DNA of 64,000 nt, taken from Erodium maritimum (Eukaryota; Streptophyta; Magnoliopsida; Geraniales; Geraniaceae). The notes beneath the pieces were generated by a model that saw only the letters and a program-made list of their open reading frames with translations, was not told the DNA's origin and searched no databases. Location of the stretch: NCBI GenBank assembly GCA_963921825.1, contig OY997592.1, positions 20,959,432-21,023,431 of the forward strand, read 5' to 3'. Below are positions 22,799 to 35,687 of the stretch, in pieces (positions within the stretch are counted from its first letter, which is position 1; each line of letters opens with the position of its first letter). The translations under genes were made by a program, and so were the position numbers.

Positions 22799-23240
22799 GA
22801 CCCTAACTCGGTCAGGCCAGCCAAAGACACCAACCTTAGTACACGACTCTCAAGACCGCCCAAAACACCAAAGGTAAAGACACGGGTTCAACAACCCCAC
22901 GGGCACTCATGGCCACCCAAAAATCAACAATAAAACACGCTTGCAACTTACCGAGACTCTAACTCGTAAGCTAGCTAAAACACCAACAGTGAAGTACGGG
23001 CTCTCATGGCCACCCAAACGCGAATAACAACACGGGCTCTCATGGCCACCCAAGACTCAACAATAATAATACGGGCTCTCATGGCCACCCAAACGCGAAT
23101 AACAACACGGGCTCTTATGGCCACCCAAGACTCAACAATAATAATACGGGCTCTCAAGGCCACCCAAAACTCGATAATAAAACACGGGCTCTCAAGGTCA
23201 CCCAAAACTCGATAATAAAACACGGGCTCTCACGGCCACC
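22299..23240. repeat. Tandem repeats and 30-C tract inside LTR A
   Basis: Two repeat types alternate. The first is built on CTTGCAACTTACCGAGACTC plus TAACTCGTAAGCCAGCC (also before the nested LTR at about 20510-20600). The second is a 36-39-bp unit with GGGCTCTCATGGCCACCCAA, six or so copies at 22990-23240. Thirty consecutive C at 22767-22796 replace the middle of one first-type unit. The inverted LTR at 39600-39860 carries the reverse complement of the second type. Confidence 0.85.
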
Positions 23241-25092
23241 CAAGACACCAAATAAACAAACAACCTCCGGCTTAACCCAAGCCTCCAACAGTCCTAATAT
23301 CAACAGTTTCTCAAACAACCTCCGGGCATGATCATATGCCTCCAGTACTCCTAATATCGATAAGTTCACAAACAACCTCTGGGCATGGTCATATGCCTCC
23401 AGTAATTCTAATAACGCTAAGTTCTCTGCTCCTACGACACTACTAAGTGTCACATGCCTTTCCAATAATTACTAAGTTCCTGTAACATGCTTTTCTAATA
23501 TTCAATAACCTAAATAACCCACGACACCCCGGTGTCACATGCAATTCTACAGTTAACTTTCCCTAGTCAGGGCCGAGATCCGGCTACTTTTCCCTACCTC
23601 GTGCGTGTTCTCCCAAAAGCCAACCACGAGCTCTGGTGATGATCTCAGTCACTCACCCAACTTTCCCTTGCCTCGGTCCGTGGCACGATCTAAAAGAACA
23701 CAATTTAAAGGCACTTAACAACTTGCAGGAATAAACTGAAAATCATTAAACTCGATGCCCAAACTTAACCCCGACAATGTCGATCACTCCCAAACTTCCC
23801 AATTACTCGACATTGTCGATAAGAGACCCGTCAAGGCCCGATTCGCCCGACATGGCGAATCTGCCCGGGTTTAGTAAATGCCCTTCCGGGGCTCCAAAAG
23901 TTCCCGTTTTCGTTTCTACGGTCTTAGAATAATTCAAGGGTCCCAATGTACTTGACCGAATTTAATTCCGACTCCCGAGTCAATTAAATGACGTTTAAAG
24001 TTTCTAAACCCGATAAAATACAACTTCTCCAATTTAATTCCAAATTTCGATTCGATTAAGGGTAAATGGTCCGGGGAACGTTTTAAACCACCCGAACGAT
24101 AAAACCCGAGCACCCGAGCACGTGGGCCCCACCCACACTACTTGGCCGAGCCCTAAGGTTTAAGGGGAGGGGTTCAGCCACCATGTGGTGGCTGGTGCCA
24201 GCTCCGGCCAGCCACCACCCACGGTGGCCGGAGCTCCTCCCGAGCCTCCGGTCACCGGAAAACGTGAAATTAAACCCCAAAACACCTCTAAAACGTCTCC
24301 AACACCTCCCCAACCTCCACACAACCCTAAATCATTCGTTTTAACAAAACCCTAGCTTTCCAAAATAATCAAAACGAGAATCGGTTTGGGTATTACCGTA
24401 GAGGAGGATGAGGGGAACGGGATTGCTCTTTGCTTCAAGACGATCCAAGGGCTTGATTCTCCTCCAAACCCTAACCTTTCTCCTTCTCTCTCTCTTCTTC
24501 TTCTTCTTCTCTCTCTAAACTCTCTCTTCTCTCTTTCTAATTTAATTAAACTAACAACAAAACCTATTTCTCTCTTTTAACCCACACATGGCCGGCCACA
24601 CTCCCATCCATTCATTCCCCCCCCCCCCCCAAAACTAACACCACCACTAATTGGACAAGTGGCGAGGTGGGTCCCACACCTTTTGGAAGATATCTAGTTG
24701 ATGTTTTCCAATCAGTTTCGCGAAAAACGGACGTTTCGGGCCCCGAACGGGCACTTTTCCCAAGAAATTACGAAACTGGACGGGCTACAAGGAAACGGCT
24801 CAACTAAGACCGCTACGACGACGGTTAAGCTTTTTGGATCCAAAACGGTCCTCGAATGGACCAAAACGTCGCTCGGTTGACTTTTCAGCGAAAAGTCAAC
24901 ATTTCCCAAATTGATCAGAAAGTTGCCCTGAGTCCCCCGGAACTCACTTGGGTCAATAACGGGGTCAAATTAAGTCCGGTATGACACTAAGGGTCATTTT
25001 AGGTTCACTTAACTGTCAGTCTTAAAAATTTAAATTTTTCCTGTTTTTCGCAGGTTTGACTGGCGTTGACCGGGAGTGGTTATTACATGATG

Positions 25093-25320
25093 GCTTTGGT
25101 TTACTCTTCTTCCTTGTTTTAAAGGGTCTGACGACTTCGAAGTATGGACATGGTAGCATGCATGTCCGGTAGATGAGTACCCCTTCATTCGCATGGGTGG
25201 AGGTACGGGAAGCCTTATTGGTGGAGTTGTCGGTGGTGTGGTAGCAGAGTGTTAGGTTAGGTTAAGGCTAGAAAACTTTCTAGAGAGGAGAGCACACGAA
25301 ATCGTGGACTAGGTTAATTT
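25093..25320 (-). mobile_element. 5' piece of the split LINE unit
   Basis: The sequence right of the LTR TSD continues the unit at 18260-19904. On the minus strand it reads as a LINE-like leader (TCTCCTCTCTAGAAAG, near 25300) followed by a P/T-rich start. No intact frame. The assignment rests on the exact LTR TSD and on the position. Confidence 0.5.
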
Positions 25321-26344
25321 TTAAGTTAATCTGTTTTGTTAATTTTTTCTTCTCTTTTTTCTACGGAAAATGATCATTATTAAAAATACATGAAATTTAT
25401 CTTGTAGAAAATGACAAAATTATCTCTTATTACTCTAAACTCTAATTGTATTACTCTTTATATATCTTACTCTTCTTATTTGTAGTTGTCACTCATATCC
25501 TTTTATCCTCCTCTTTTTCGTCAATATTCTCCGACGAGTACAATTGAGACACGAATCGTTGGTATCAAATCTCCTCTCCTTATCGATAAGCATGATTGAG
25601 ATAGAAACCAGATTACTTATAATAGACGACAATTGTCTGGTTATGTAAATAATTGATCCAATGCAATCCGGATTAAAACAAACATGTTGAGGGCATATTT
25701 GATGCGTGAGATGTCTATGAGCTTCCTATGTGCACAAAACAATAGACCATCGGGATTTTGAGGGCATTGCAGACTAAAGACAATGAAGCATATACATATC
25801 TCATTGGGTGAGATTTCAGGGTTATGTTGTCACAAAAAAAAAAACAAATCTCTGTCTTTCTCAAGTTTTAGAATGAATGAAAGTAAAAAAATATATATAT
25901 ATATATATAAGTAATTATTGAAAATTATAAAAATTAAAGAAGTAACCAGAATTAAAAATATTAGAAATATATAAAAGTGAATTAGTGAAAACTAAAAATA
26001 AAAAGTTTATGAAAATAATGACATTTGGGAAATTAATAAAATAAATGATTTTAATGAAATTTAATAAAAATAAGTTAATAAAAAGAAGTGAACGAAAATT
26101 TTGAAAGCTAATGGAGATGGAGATAGTTTTGAAATTTCACAAAGTTCATGTCTTTATAAACCAATGTCAGAGTTCTGAAAATTCAAATTTATGAAAAGGG
26201 TTTATGGATTTTTTTATATTTTCAGAAGGAAAATTAACAACCTCGAGTAAAAAAAACTAAAAATAATTTAAGGATCATTCAAGCAAGCTTTTGAATTCAA
26301 TGTAATTATGTGAATAATGTGCCTTCTTAAGTAGTGTGAAGTGT
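25321..26344. other. AT-rich unassigned stretch
   Basis: No gene or clear repeat boundary is visible. There is a (TA)n tract at about 25891-25908. A-rich sequence with repeated GAAAATTA/AATTAATAAA words follows to about 26130. Confidence 0.5.
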
Positions 26345-26806
26345 ATTTTTTTTCGTGTCTCTAGGGTTTCATGCTTCTTCTCCCCGTCTCTACCTTTCAT
26401 CGCGTCGTCGTCAGTACTCGCATTTGTGTTGGCTTTACCGAGAATCCAACCCTCACTACCCTAACCTAACCTGACCAGCACGCCACCCTCATGTTTTCCG
26501 CCATTCATACCGAGTCTCGACTCCCAACCACCGCCATCAATGTTGCGCCGCTCCCCATCCACGTGTTGCCATCCTCCACCAATGTCATACCGTCGGCCAC
26601 ATCTCAAGACTTTATATAACCAGTCCGACAGAAGAAGAAGAGAGATCGTCCACCTCTTCCCCTACCCTGTTCGCGACACACACCAATTCTTCCTGTTTCT
26701 TCACCCACTTAGTCGGGGCCGATGGAACCGCCCCCATCATACCTCTACAAGATGCGACTAAAAGGGATTCAACGACCCAAGCCGCCATCGTACCCAATGA
26801 TCGTCG
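26345..26806 (+). mobile_element. LINE-like A-tailed unit, 5' part
   Basis: The leader TCTCTAGGGTTTCATGCTTC and a C-rich stretch resemble the 5' ends of the ORF1 LINE units at 56.5 and 60.2 kb. It is split at 26806 by a solo LTR and resumes at 29101. No intact frame, no recognised domain. Confidence 0.45.
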
Positions 26807-27283
26807 TGAAGGATTCTAGGTTGCAAAAAACGCAGCGGAAATAATAAAAAGCCCTAGAAAATCCTTAGGATCCATGTAATTCTGAATAAACTGACATACG
26901 AAAATTAAACGAAAAATACCTCTTGCAGTTCCGAGCCTGGTTCGAGACAGGGACCAAGAACACTTTGAATGCTTGACGATATCGAGACGTGTTCAAAGGA
27001 ATTTATCCTCTTCAGGTATCCACACCAACAAGCTTTCCCCCAATCTGTGTGTATTAGCACCAAAAATCATAAGAATTCTCTCTTGTTTTCTTTTTCCTTT
27101 TCTCTTTGTTTTTCTCCCCACCCTCTCTCAAAAACGTAACCACTATATCTAATTTCGAAAATACAAAGTGGGTTACGAAATCATATACGTGGGGATGTTT
27201 TAAGAGTAGTGGAGTTCAAAAATAATCATTTGAATTTCTAAAATTCAAAAGGTATTAGTTTAATTATAAAATAATATATATAT

Positions 27284-27756
27284 AGTTGGTATCAGGTACA
27301 AACCACCCCTTATTGTGCAAACTACGAACCAATCTGAGCCATAGGATCCCCCTAAAGTAATGTCAGCAGAGCGCACCAGATGCTGACACGTGGGCAATTA
27401 AATATATAAAACACCGCACCTTATTGTGCAAACTACGAACTCACCAGATGCTGACACGTGGGCGCGCGCGCGCAAAGTGCTAATAGTTTGCATAGCACGG
27501 TGCTGATAGTTTAGTACAAAAGTGCTGATAGGTTACATTTGTACTAAACTATCAGCAATGTGCTATGTAAACTATCAGCACCGTGCGCGCGTGCACCAAC
27601 ACTGTGCGCGCGCGCTGCTGGTGCACGCGCGCACCAGCAGCGCGCGCACCACGTGTCAGCATCTGGGGCGTTCTACTGACGTTACTTTGATCGCATCCTG
27701 TGGCTTAGATTGGTTCGTAGTTTGCACGATAAGAGTGGTTTTTACTGGATAGATAA

Positions 27757-27759
<3 letters not shown>
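27284..27759. mobile_element. Mutator-type MITE, relative of 7839-8205
   Basis: Inverted ends AGTTGGTATCAGGTACAAACC and GGTTTTTACTGGATAGATAAC share TTGTGCAAACTACGAACCAA with the transporter-intron MITE. The inside is GC-rich, with repeated TGCTGACACGTGGGC and inverted CTGATAGTTT words. A second partial left end near 27416-27440 suggests an internal duplication. Both flanks are TA repeats, so the TSD cannot be told. Confidence 0.78.

Positions 27760-27800
<41 letters not shown>
27760..27800. repeat. (TA)n microsatellite between two MITEs
   Basis: About 20 TA units lie between the end of one MITE and the start of the next. Confidence 0.9.
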
Positions 27801-27805
<5 letters not shown>

Positions 27806-28061
27806 GAACAATCAAATACAAACCCTATTTCGGGTCAGAACGTAGAACTAATATGGGTCATTGATTATTCAGATCGGATGGCCACCGAAATTCAGGGGTG
27901 GTGGTGATTGATTACGAAATCAATTACAAGATATGCATTAATTAAAAAGGTATTAAAAGATATGCATTAAATCTGGGCCATTAATTCTACGATCCAAGGG
28001 TCCAGATTGATAGTTCTACGTTCTGACGAAAGATACAAGTTTGTATGTGATTGTTATCCTA
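27801..28061. mobile_element. MITE, TAGGGG-end family
   Basis: The element starts TAGGGGAACAATCAAATAC and ends GTATGTGATTGTTATCCTA, inverted ends of about 25 bp. It shares its interior with 863-1035. It abuts the (TA)n tract on the left and TA repeats on the right. Confidence 0.75.
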
Positions 28062-29100
28062 TATATATATATTTATTTCATTTTGTCTTCTTCATATAAT
28101 TACCTAATCTAATTTCCTTATATTAGTAATTAGAAAACAAGTAATGAATAAATTTATATTATATCAAATATAATATAATTATATTTACTTAATTGGCTTC
28201 TATAGTCCAACTCGATTTTGGGCTTGTTGTTGTGTGTGACCCTGTAGGCTCATACAATGTTGGCAGTGAGCCCGAAATCCCCGTTTCGTCCACATGTCAT
28301 AATTGGCCTCTAGCAATGCATTATGGCTTCCGAAAGTTGTATGAAGATCGTCAATCTGATTTAACCTTTTACCGTTAATATCTTAATCCCTTTATCATCG
28401 ATATCTTGATTGAATATAAGGCATAGGATCATCATCTTTATTTTATTTGATCGTTAGTTTCTTGATCTTAAGTAGACTGCAAGAGATAACTCATTATCGA
28501 TTCGCATGGCCATGCATTTCTGTAGTCTCACTTATCAAGGGGTCCAAACGATATCTCTCATATTTACATGAGTGACAAATACCTTATCGGTCGCTCACAT
28601 TCCTCATATAGACAATCATGTATTCAACAACAATCTTTATTGTTGCCCGATTAAAGACAACGTTGAACTGTGTCAAGACATACAACCACCTATGTAGAAA
28701 TCCCAGACGACTATAAAGTCAAAGGACTTAAGTCATATTACGGTACCGAGAAATACTCATGACAGTTTCTATGTAGTATTCTCACAATGGGTCATCCAAT
28801 ACCATTTTCCTAAATGACATCTATGATTTGACTTCATATCCAATATGAATGATCAGTAACACGTGATCATCAGCCAACATCATACTAGTCTTGGTATATC
28901 GGTAAGACCATCGATTATTGGAATAATACTCTTTTTCTTCTAAGAGTTTTACTATCAAGTCGCGTATTTGATGATCTTAGAAAGAGTCGATTATTCGCAC
29001 AATTAACATTTAACAAAATGATAATGAAAGTGCCAATGTATTAATAAATGATAATGTCATACATGAAAAGATTGGCCTATGGCACAAAACTAACACGTCG

Positions 29101-30232
29101 GACTAGGGCCGCGAGGTGCTTATTCCTATTGGAATTCCTCCTTCGGATCTCATGTACGTACACCTTTCCCCATCAATAACTCGATCAGCCATAGCCACCG
29201 CTGGTGCAATTGAACACGACTTGGCCTACCCATATCAGAGGGGAGGAAGCACTGGAGCATCGTTCATGTCCCTCGGCATGCTAACAATAGTTCCATCATT
29301 AGGGAACTCGGCCTGGCCACCCTACATGATCAACCGCTTTATCGTCCGAAGATTCCCTCCACAGGCCCCCACGAAGAAGGTTTCATCGGATGGGACGACA
29401 TGGGATCGGAGATGCCTCTATCATGTTCCAAGTTGAGAACGTCTACCACATGCCACACCCATCGATATCGGCCGCTTTGGATAGGAAAGGCATGATGTGG
29501 GCCTCCCCGCTAGTTGTTTGGTCGACCGAGCGTTGCCCTTTCGCCCCGATGGGGCAGAGGATCGGGATAAAACCCCAAGATCTCCTGCCTACCACGACAA
29601 CACGTCTGTAGTGATGGAAGCAGGTGTGCCTTTACTCGGTACCGCCGTCTCATGCCCTAGAGGCCACAAGACCAAGTGAATCTGATGCAACACAAGATCC
29701 CCTACCTAACCAAGAGATGCTTCTCGTGTGCTCGAGGAAATTGCACATGCCAAGGGCTAGGGCACCGACTTACCTATGAATCTCCAAAACGAGGACTGTA
29801 GAGCAGCCTCGCCCAAGACAATGAATGGGATACTAAGCATTGAGGCGCATATGGGGATGCACACCTCACCCTACCAATGTTTGTGCAAGCTCAACGACCC
29901 CTCCCCATATTATCTGATGTTCTCCATGGATGCCCGTTATCCCCTCAAACGGTCCAGATCATTCGTCACTGGCAGTTTTAGGTTGAGTCAGATAATGAGT
30001 ACTATGCGCTACAATTATGTAGCCATTCATGTGGAGTTGGTCAACCGCTAGTTTCTCCCTAGATTAACCGGGTATCTTGTTATAAGGTTAGCGTTTGGTA
30101 CCTACGAGTTATGACTCAAGTCTCATCCTTTTATTTCGTTCATTATATTGTATTTTTACGTTTGGTCAGTTGTTTCTTCTGGTTTGCGTCTGTACTTTTA
30201 GTTTTAATCAATAAATTCTCCCATATGCTAAA
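29101..30232 (+). mobile_element. LINE-like A-tailed unit, 3' part
   Basis: This continues the unit at 26345-26806 beyond the LTR TSD. It holds broken frames without recognised domains (for example SITRSAIATAGAIEHDLAYP) and ends CTTCTGGTTTGCG...CATATGCTAAAAAAAG at about 30232. Its 3' end style (T-rich, then a short A tail) is like the other ORF1 LINE units. A weak TSD candidate, GTGAAGTGTAT before and GTAAAGTGTAA after, is not convincing. Confidence 0.42.
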
Positions 30233-30239
30233 AAAAGAG

Positions 30240-33200
30240 TATTGTAAAGTGTAATTATCCATTTACTATATCAAAACTCACTTCTACTATATTTTGTATT
30301 TTGAAGGGAAAAGTAAGATATCTCAATAATGATTCTGATCGAGTATAAAGAAGAGGCAACTAAAATACGAATTTTTGATGTACATTCTTACATTAACTCT
30401 CTTTAGTATTCCAATCAGAAAACTTACTCCTTAAATGTCCAACAACCTCGAATTTGACATACTCGAGAATATATCAAACTTAACTAAAACAATTACATGT
30501 TGATTATTATGTCTACTCATACTAATAAGATCGGTTACCTCAACACAACCTTATTGATTGTAGAACTTATACAAGAAAGAACCAAAAGTCATCTGCGAAC
30601 ATCCTTATATATGATGTGCTTTATCATAAAACTGGTCAAAAAATTAAAGTGTGTTAGAAGTTTGAGTATTCGTATATGCTCTATTTTATATTAGCTAGTT
30701 AAGCTAATTTATTTTCTAAGTTGTGTAGGTTTCGACCCTATATAAAAGAGCTTCTCCCTATGCATTCAACACAAATCATTATTAATAATACTTTGATATT
30801 TCGAACTTATCATGGTATCATAGCTTTATAGTGATTTCGAACTTGAACAGTGACTTTGGTCCGGAAAAGTCTCGATTCAACTCCGGAATCATCTCAATTC
30901 CCCCACCCGTGGACAGAAGAGCCTCCTACGACACCAACCCCGAAATCGGGCCACCACCAGCTACCGCATGCGCCTCCACCCGCCGCTCGTTTGTCGTGGC
31001 AGCCGCTACCTTTTCTCCGATCTGTAGAGTTCCGGTCGTCGTTGATTCTCACATACGACACCATCAAAACCAGCGGCCTCTGATCTATAAAACCGTTGAA
31101 GAATCACTGTCGTCGGACCACCCACACGCCGTCACTACTAGACTGCCAAACCTACTTTACCAGGTTCTCTGGTTCCTTGTATTGGACTGCTTTTACACTC
31201 GCGTTTTTGATATACTAGTATGTCAGATCTCAACGATAATATGTTCCATTTGTTTCTTATCCCTCCCATTATTACAACGTAGAAACTCGAGGGTAGCTCC
31301 AATTATACATCATGAGATGTTTATATTGAATTGTGGTTTATGGGCCAATGACTCAAAAATCATCTCACTAAGTGTAGTGACGATATTGGAAAAGATACAC
31401 ATGCTCAATGGAAGAAAATTGAGGCCTTATTGGTCACTATATTGTGGGAATCAATTGATCCTCAACTATACTCTATCTATAAAGCATATCGTACATGCGT
31501 CCAAGTGTGGAACAAGGCTAAAGCCTTATACACTAATGACATTCAACAATTTGATTCTATGATTTCTAATATAGTTCAGCTGAAGCAATCTAGACTCGAT
31601 ACGACACAATTCATTGGTCGATTATAGTCGTTGAAGGAAGAATTTAATGCACTTTTACCAATTACTGATGACAAAGAAGTCTAATTGGCCCAAAGCGATA
31701 CATTGTTCATTTGTTCATGGTGTTGAGGCTTACTACTATGAGTCCCGAATTGTCCTTTGTTCATGACTAAATCTAGGCCATTGCTGCTATCCCTACGTTA
31801 CAGGATTTTTCTGCCTGCATATTGCGCGTTTCCTCTACTATCATCACACATGAGGTTCCTACTGCATTGGACACCTCCGCTCTTACCTATCAACATACTC
31901 CAAACTCTTCCCCTATGAGAGGTCGTGGTGGTAGTGGAGGTCGTTGAGGAGGACAAGATGGTTCTTACCAACACAAAGATGTTAAATATAGTCATTGTCA
32001 CAAGATGGGACATACTAAGGAGATATGCTATGAGTTACGTGGTTATCCTCCTAGAGTTGTTTATGCTGCACAAGACCTGCCCGCCCTTCACGGGCAAGCA
32101 TCCCCCTTTATTGTTCTCACTAGTGTTGAGTACGAGGACTATTTTGCGACTTCGGTTTTCCCTGCATACATCTTCACTTCATCATAATGCTAATGGTTGG
32201 ACTAGTATTTTCATTCCTTGCTTAAGGCATCCTTCACTTTCATACCCTTGGGTACTTGATTTTGTTGCTTCAAATCATATTTATGGTAACCAAGATCTTC
32301 TTACTCATATCTCTACTTCTTCAAATATCTCGGGTATTACTCTTGCAGATGGGTCTTTATCCCGAGCGGAAGGAGCTGGTTCCGCGAAATCCTTATCGTC
32401 CTTACCTTTAGAATCTATATGTTTCGTCCATAATAGTCTATTTTATCCCATCTCTATATCTCGAATTACTCGAGCTCTTAATTGTACTCTCACCTTTGAT
32501 GCTGATTTTGTATTTGTGCAGGACCGCGGTACATGATAAGTGATGGCAGAAGGATATGAGTCTCAAGGATTATATTATCTCCAACCAAAAACATCTTCAA
32601 TGGCTTTCACCTCTCTATTGAGTCCCTGCTTACCATCCTTGGTCATTTGGGTCATCCTAATCTCTCTAAACTTAAATGTTTAGTAACAAGTCTTTCTCAT
32701 TTATCTACGTTAGAGTGTGAGTCTTGCCAGTTAGGAAAACAAACTCCTAGTTCTAATCATATACACATGAATAATCAAGCATCTTGTCTCTTTGAATTAG
32801 TTCACAATGATGTTTGGGGTCCAAGTCGTATTCCTTATATATTAGGTTATTGATATTTTGTTACCTTTATTGAAGATTACTCTTTATGCACTTGATTATT
32901 TTAAATGAAAAACCGTTATGAGTTATTTTCCATTTTATAGGATTTTTTTGTTGAAATCCAAACTCAATTGAATGTTGGCATACGTGTTTTACGCAGTGAT
33001 GATGCTAAAGAATATTTCGCAGCATCTTATACATAGTTTAGGCGTTCTCATGGCATTCTTCACCAATCTTCCTGTCCATCAACCCCTCAACAAAATGGGG
33101 TTGCATAACACAAAAATCGATATCTTGTTGAAAATGCATGTAGTCTTATCATTCACCATCATGTGCCCCGTCGTTTATGAGCTGATGTTGTCCTTACTGT

Positions 33201-33825
33201 AGGTTATTTGATAAATCGTATGCCATCATCCGTTTACAAGATCAAGTCCCTTTTTCTATTGTATTTATGGAGAGGTCATTATACTCTCTTCCACTTTGTC
33301 TGTTTGGGTGTACTTGTTTTGCTCATGATACAACTCCAGGTCATGATAAGTTGTTGGAAAAAGCTATTAAGTGTGTTTTCTTGGGATACTCACGCCTCCA
33401 AAAAGGGTATAAATGTTATTCATCCACTACTAATGATTATTTTATCTCTACCGATGTTTGTGAGATATTACATGTTTTATCAGTCATGTCCTTTCCCAAT
33501 TCCATAATTGCATCACCTCCTTTTCATTTTTATTCTCAACATCCACATGTTCCTTCAGTTTCATGCCATATTGATGATTCAGTGCACTCATCTCCTTCTT
33601 CAACACCTCAACCTATCGCGATTCTGCCTCCGGTCATTGAAGAGCCTCATTTTCTTCGACGTGGTACTTCCTCTGCACGTAATCCTCATCCTATTTATTC
33701 ATTTCTTATCTACCATCATTTATGTCCATCGTATTATGCCTTTGTTTTCACTTTTTCTAATGTTTCTATCCCTACAGCTACTAGTGAGGCACTATCAGAC
33801 CATGATTGGCAACAAGCTATGAAAT
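30240..33825 (+). mobile_element. Broken Ty1/copia retrotransposon
   Basis: Fossil. The left LTR appears to end at 30812, followed by a copia-type primer site TGGTATCATAGC (30813-30824). A TATA-like CCCTATATAAAAG stands at 30737-30749 inside the LTR. In order I see gag pieces, a CCHC knuckle region near 31990-32050, protease-like WVLDF, a GHPNLSKLK pre-integrase region with ESCQLGK, integrase pieces with ELVHNDVWGPS and FGCTCF, and the first residues of the reverse transcriptase. The right part and right LTR are missing, and a foldback element begins at about 33826. It is old, with many breaks. The left LTR start could not be fixed. Confidence 0.82.
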
Positions 33826-35403
33826 GACGATTTCCCCCTATCCATTTTAACCTTATGAATTTAAAAAAGGAAAAGTATCATAATACCCTCATTTTATAAC
33901 AAAAAATAATTAATAATGAAAATGAAATTACCATTCTAACCCTTTTTTTAATTATAAATTAATTAATAAAAGAAACAATATTTAATATGTAACTAATTAA
34001 ATTTCATTTTATGTATCTAAACTAACTTTTATGTATCTGAACTAAACCTATTTGCAGCTTCAACTTCATCGCTTCACTAACCTACACCTCTTCGCTTCAA
34101 CTTCATCTCCTTCGCTTCGACTTCATCTCCTCCGCTTCAGAAATTGCAGCTCAACATCATCAACTCTCCGGCGAGATCCCGAACTTGCTCGGGAATTGCT
34201 GGCGGATTACCCACATCGATCTCGAAAACAACCAAATTGTTAGGTATCTTCCAGCTGTAGAATTTGAACACCGATTCTTAGATCTGAACTCGTCGTCGCC
34301 CTTGGTCCAACCATCGTGAAGACGAAGAAGGTCTTTACGGCAAAAAGAACTCTTTACCTTCATCTGGAACCGCAGAAGGTCTCTTCATTTTAAATCTGGA
34401 ATCACCGTCCACAGAGAACGAACAATCACAGCGAGCCGACGAGCTCACGTCTCCACCGTCTCAGATATGAAGAACAAGGAAGAACGCGAGCAGGATCGAA
34501 CCTAGTTCCAGATCTCGGTCCCCTTTGCCTCTCTTCTTGTCTCTGAACACTCACAGTTGCTCTCTGAAACCCTCTTCCACTGGTCGCGCCTGCTTCGTCT
34601 TGACGGCCACCAGATCTTAGAAGGTCCGATGATGCTCGGGCCTCTCAGTCCGATTAGTTCTAAGGTTGCTACAATTGTGAGCCAAACATCATTGTTTCAA
34701 GATGTATTTCTTATGCCATTTCGATTTAGGAAATTTCCATTTCATGTGGATTTTTTTATTCATCGTGTTCAATTTGGAATTTGAAATCGTGTTGAATATT
34801 GAAATTGGGTTTGCATGTCTGGGATTTGGAAGAAAGGACTACAAGGTCGAACAATGTAATTTCGCTACAAAAAAACTTAGAAAAAATAAAGCATTATTAG
34901 ACAAAATAGTTTTTAGAAAACATAATTATTAAAAGAAAGAGTTTTAAAAATTATTAGAAAAAATATTTTTTTAAAAAAGAATTATTAGAAGTAAATAATA
35001 TTACTTTTTTAGAAGAATTAATAAAAAATAGGAAAATTTTAAAAAAATTAAAAATAAAGAAAAATATTATCAAAATTAATAAAATTTAATTTTTTTTAAG
35101 TATTAAAAAAATTATGATGTTATTATGAATTAATTAAAGTATTAGTGAATTATTATAATTTATAAGGAATTATTAAAGAATGAATTATCAGAAGGGCAGA
35201 ATAGTCTTTTAACTCATAAGACAACTTCATTTGAAATGCTAAAGGGTATAATTGTCATTTAACTTTCTTCTGTTAGTTTTTTTAACTCCAGTGGCTCAAA
35301 ACGTCCGTGGACCAAATATTAAGGGTACCAAAATGGAATAAAAAATCATAATGGTACCAAAAGGTTTGTGCACCGAACATAAGGTTCATAATGTATTTAA
35401 CCC
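33826..35403. mobile_element. Mutator-like foldback element, left end missing
   Basis: The right arm ends AATGTATTTAACCC at 35403 and carries GTCCGTGGACCAAA modules as in 36609-41570. The left begins inside the arm (GAAATGACGATTT), about 170 bp short of the terminus. The centre (34050-34620) is gene-like, C/T-rich and GC-richer, with GAGATCCCGAACTTGCTCGG and CTTGGTCCAACCATCGTGAA; close relatives of both stand in the element at 50640-56466. No intact ORF. A-rich filler lies at 34860-35170. Confidence 0.72.
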
Positions 35404-35653
35404 AAAATGATATAATAAATTTGATTTTTTTACTTATTTATCAAAAAATAATATACTTAATCTATCTATAAATTAAACTTAATCTATCTACACCACAATC
35501 ACAACCTTATCTATCCATACACAAACACAGTTTCTATATATTCATCTCGTTATCGTCTTCATCTACGTATAACACAAACACACAATTTCATCTCTTCTTG
35601 ATTCACGTTTCTTCTTCGTCTTCACATGGGGAAGAAAAGGCGACGATGAGTCG

Positions 35654-35687
<34 letters not shown>

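Larger units (their letters stand above)
19910..25087 (+). mobile_element. Solo LTR, TGTCACGCCCC family A (with nested LTR)
   Basis: This fossil LTR starts TGTCACGCCCCAATTTCAG and ends GGTTATTACA. The exact 5-bp TSD TGATG lies at 19905-19909 and 25088-25092. Without the nested 1.69-kb LTR it is about 3.5 kb, with no gag, pol or primer site. That fits a solo LTR of a long-LTR Ty3/gypsy lineage such as Del/Tekay (inference). It contains a hairpin GGTGAGCG-TT-CGCTCACC at 20187-20204, internal tandem repeats, a 30-C tract, and a gene-leader-like TC-rich part near 24470-24540. An inverted relative is at 37760-40771. It splits a LINE unit. Frames inside are not genes. Confidence 0.82.
26807..29095 (+). 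mobile_element. Solo LTR, family C, holding two MITEs
   Basis: This fossil LTR starts TGAAGGATTCTAGG and ends AAACTAACA, with the exact 5-bp TSD CGTCG at 26802-26806 and 29096-29100. It matches the LTR at 20604-22293 in ACGCAGCGGAAAT near the start and around GATATCTTGATTGAATATAA and ATTCGCATGGCCATGCA further in. About 1.5 kb is LTR proper; the rest is two MITEs and a (TA)n tract. No internal region, so a solo LTR. It looks older than its relative at 20.6 kb. Confidence 0.78.

Noticed and set aside
22572-22877. Frame with a run of prolines
   Set aside because: The run is the translated 30-C tract inside a solo LTR.
22990-23240. Regular 36-39-bp repeats resembling a CRISPR array
   Set aside because: There are no unique spacers; the units are contiguous tandem repeats in a plant LTR, with an inverted match in a second LTR.
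35656-35687. (CT)n as a promoter element of a gene
   Set aside because: No coding exon follows within 900 bp; it is treated as a microsatellite.
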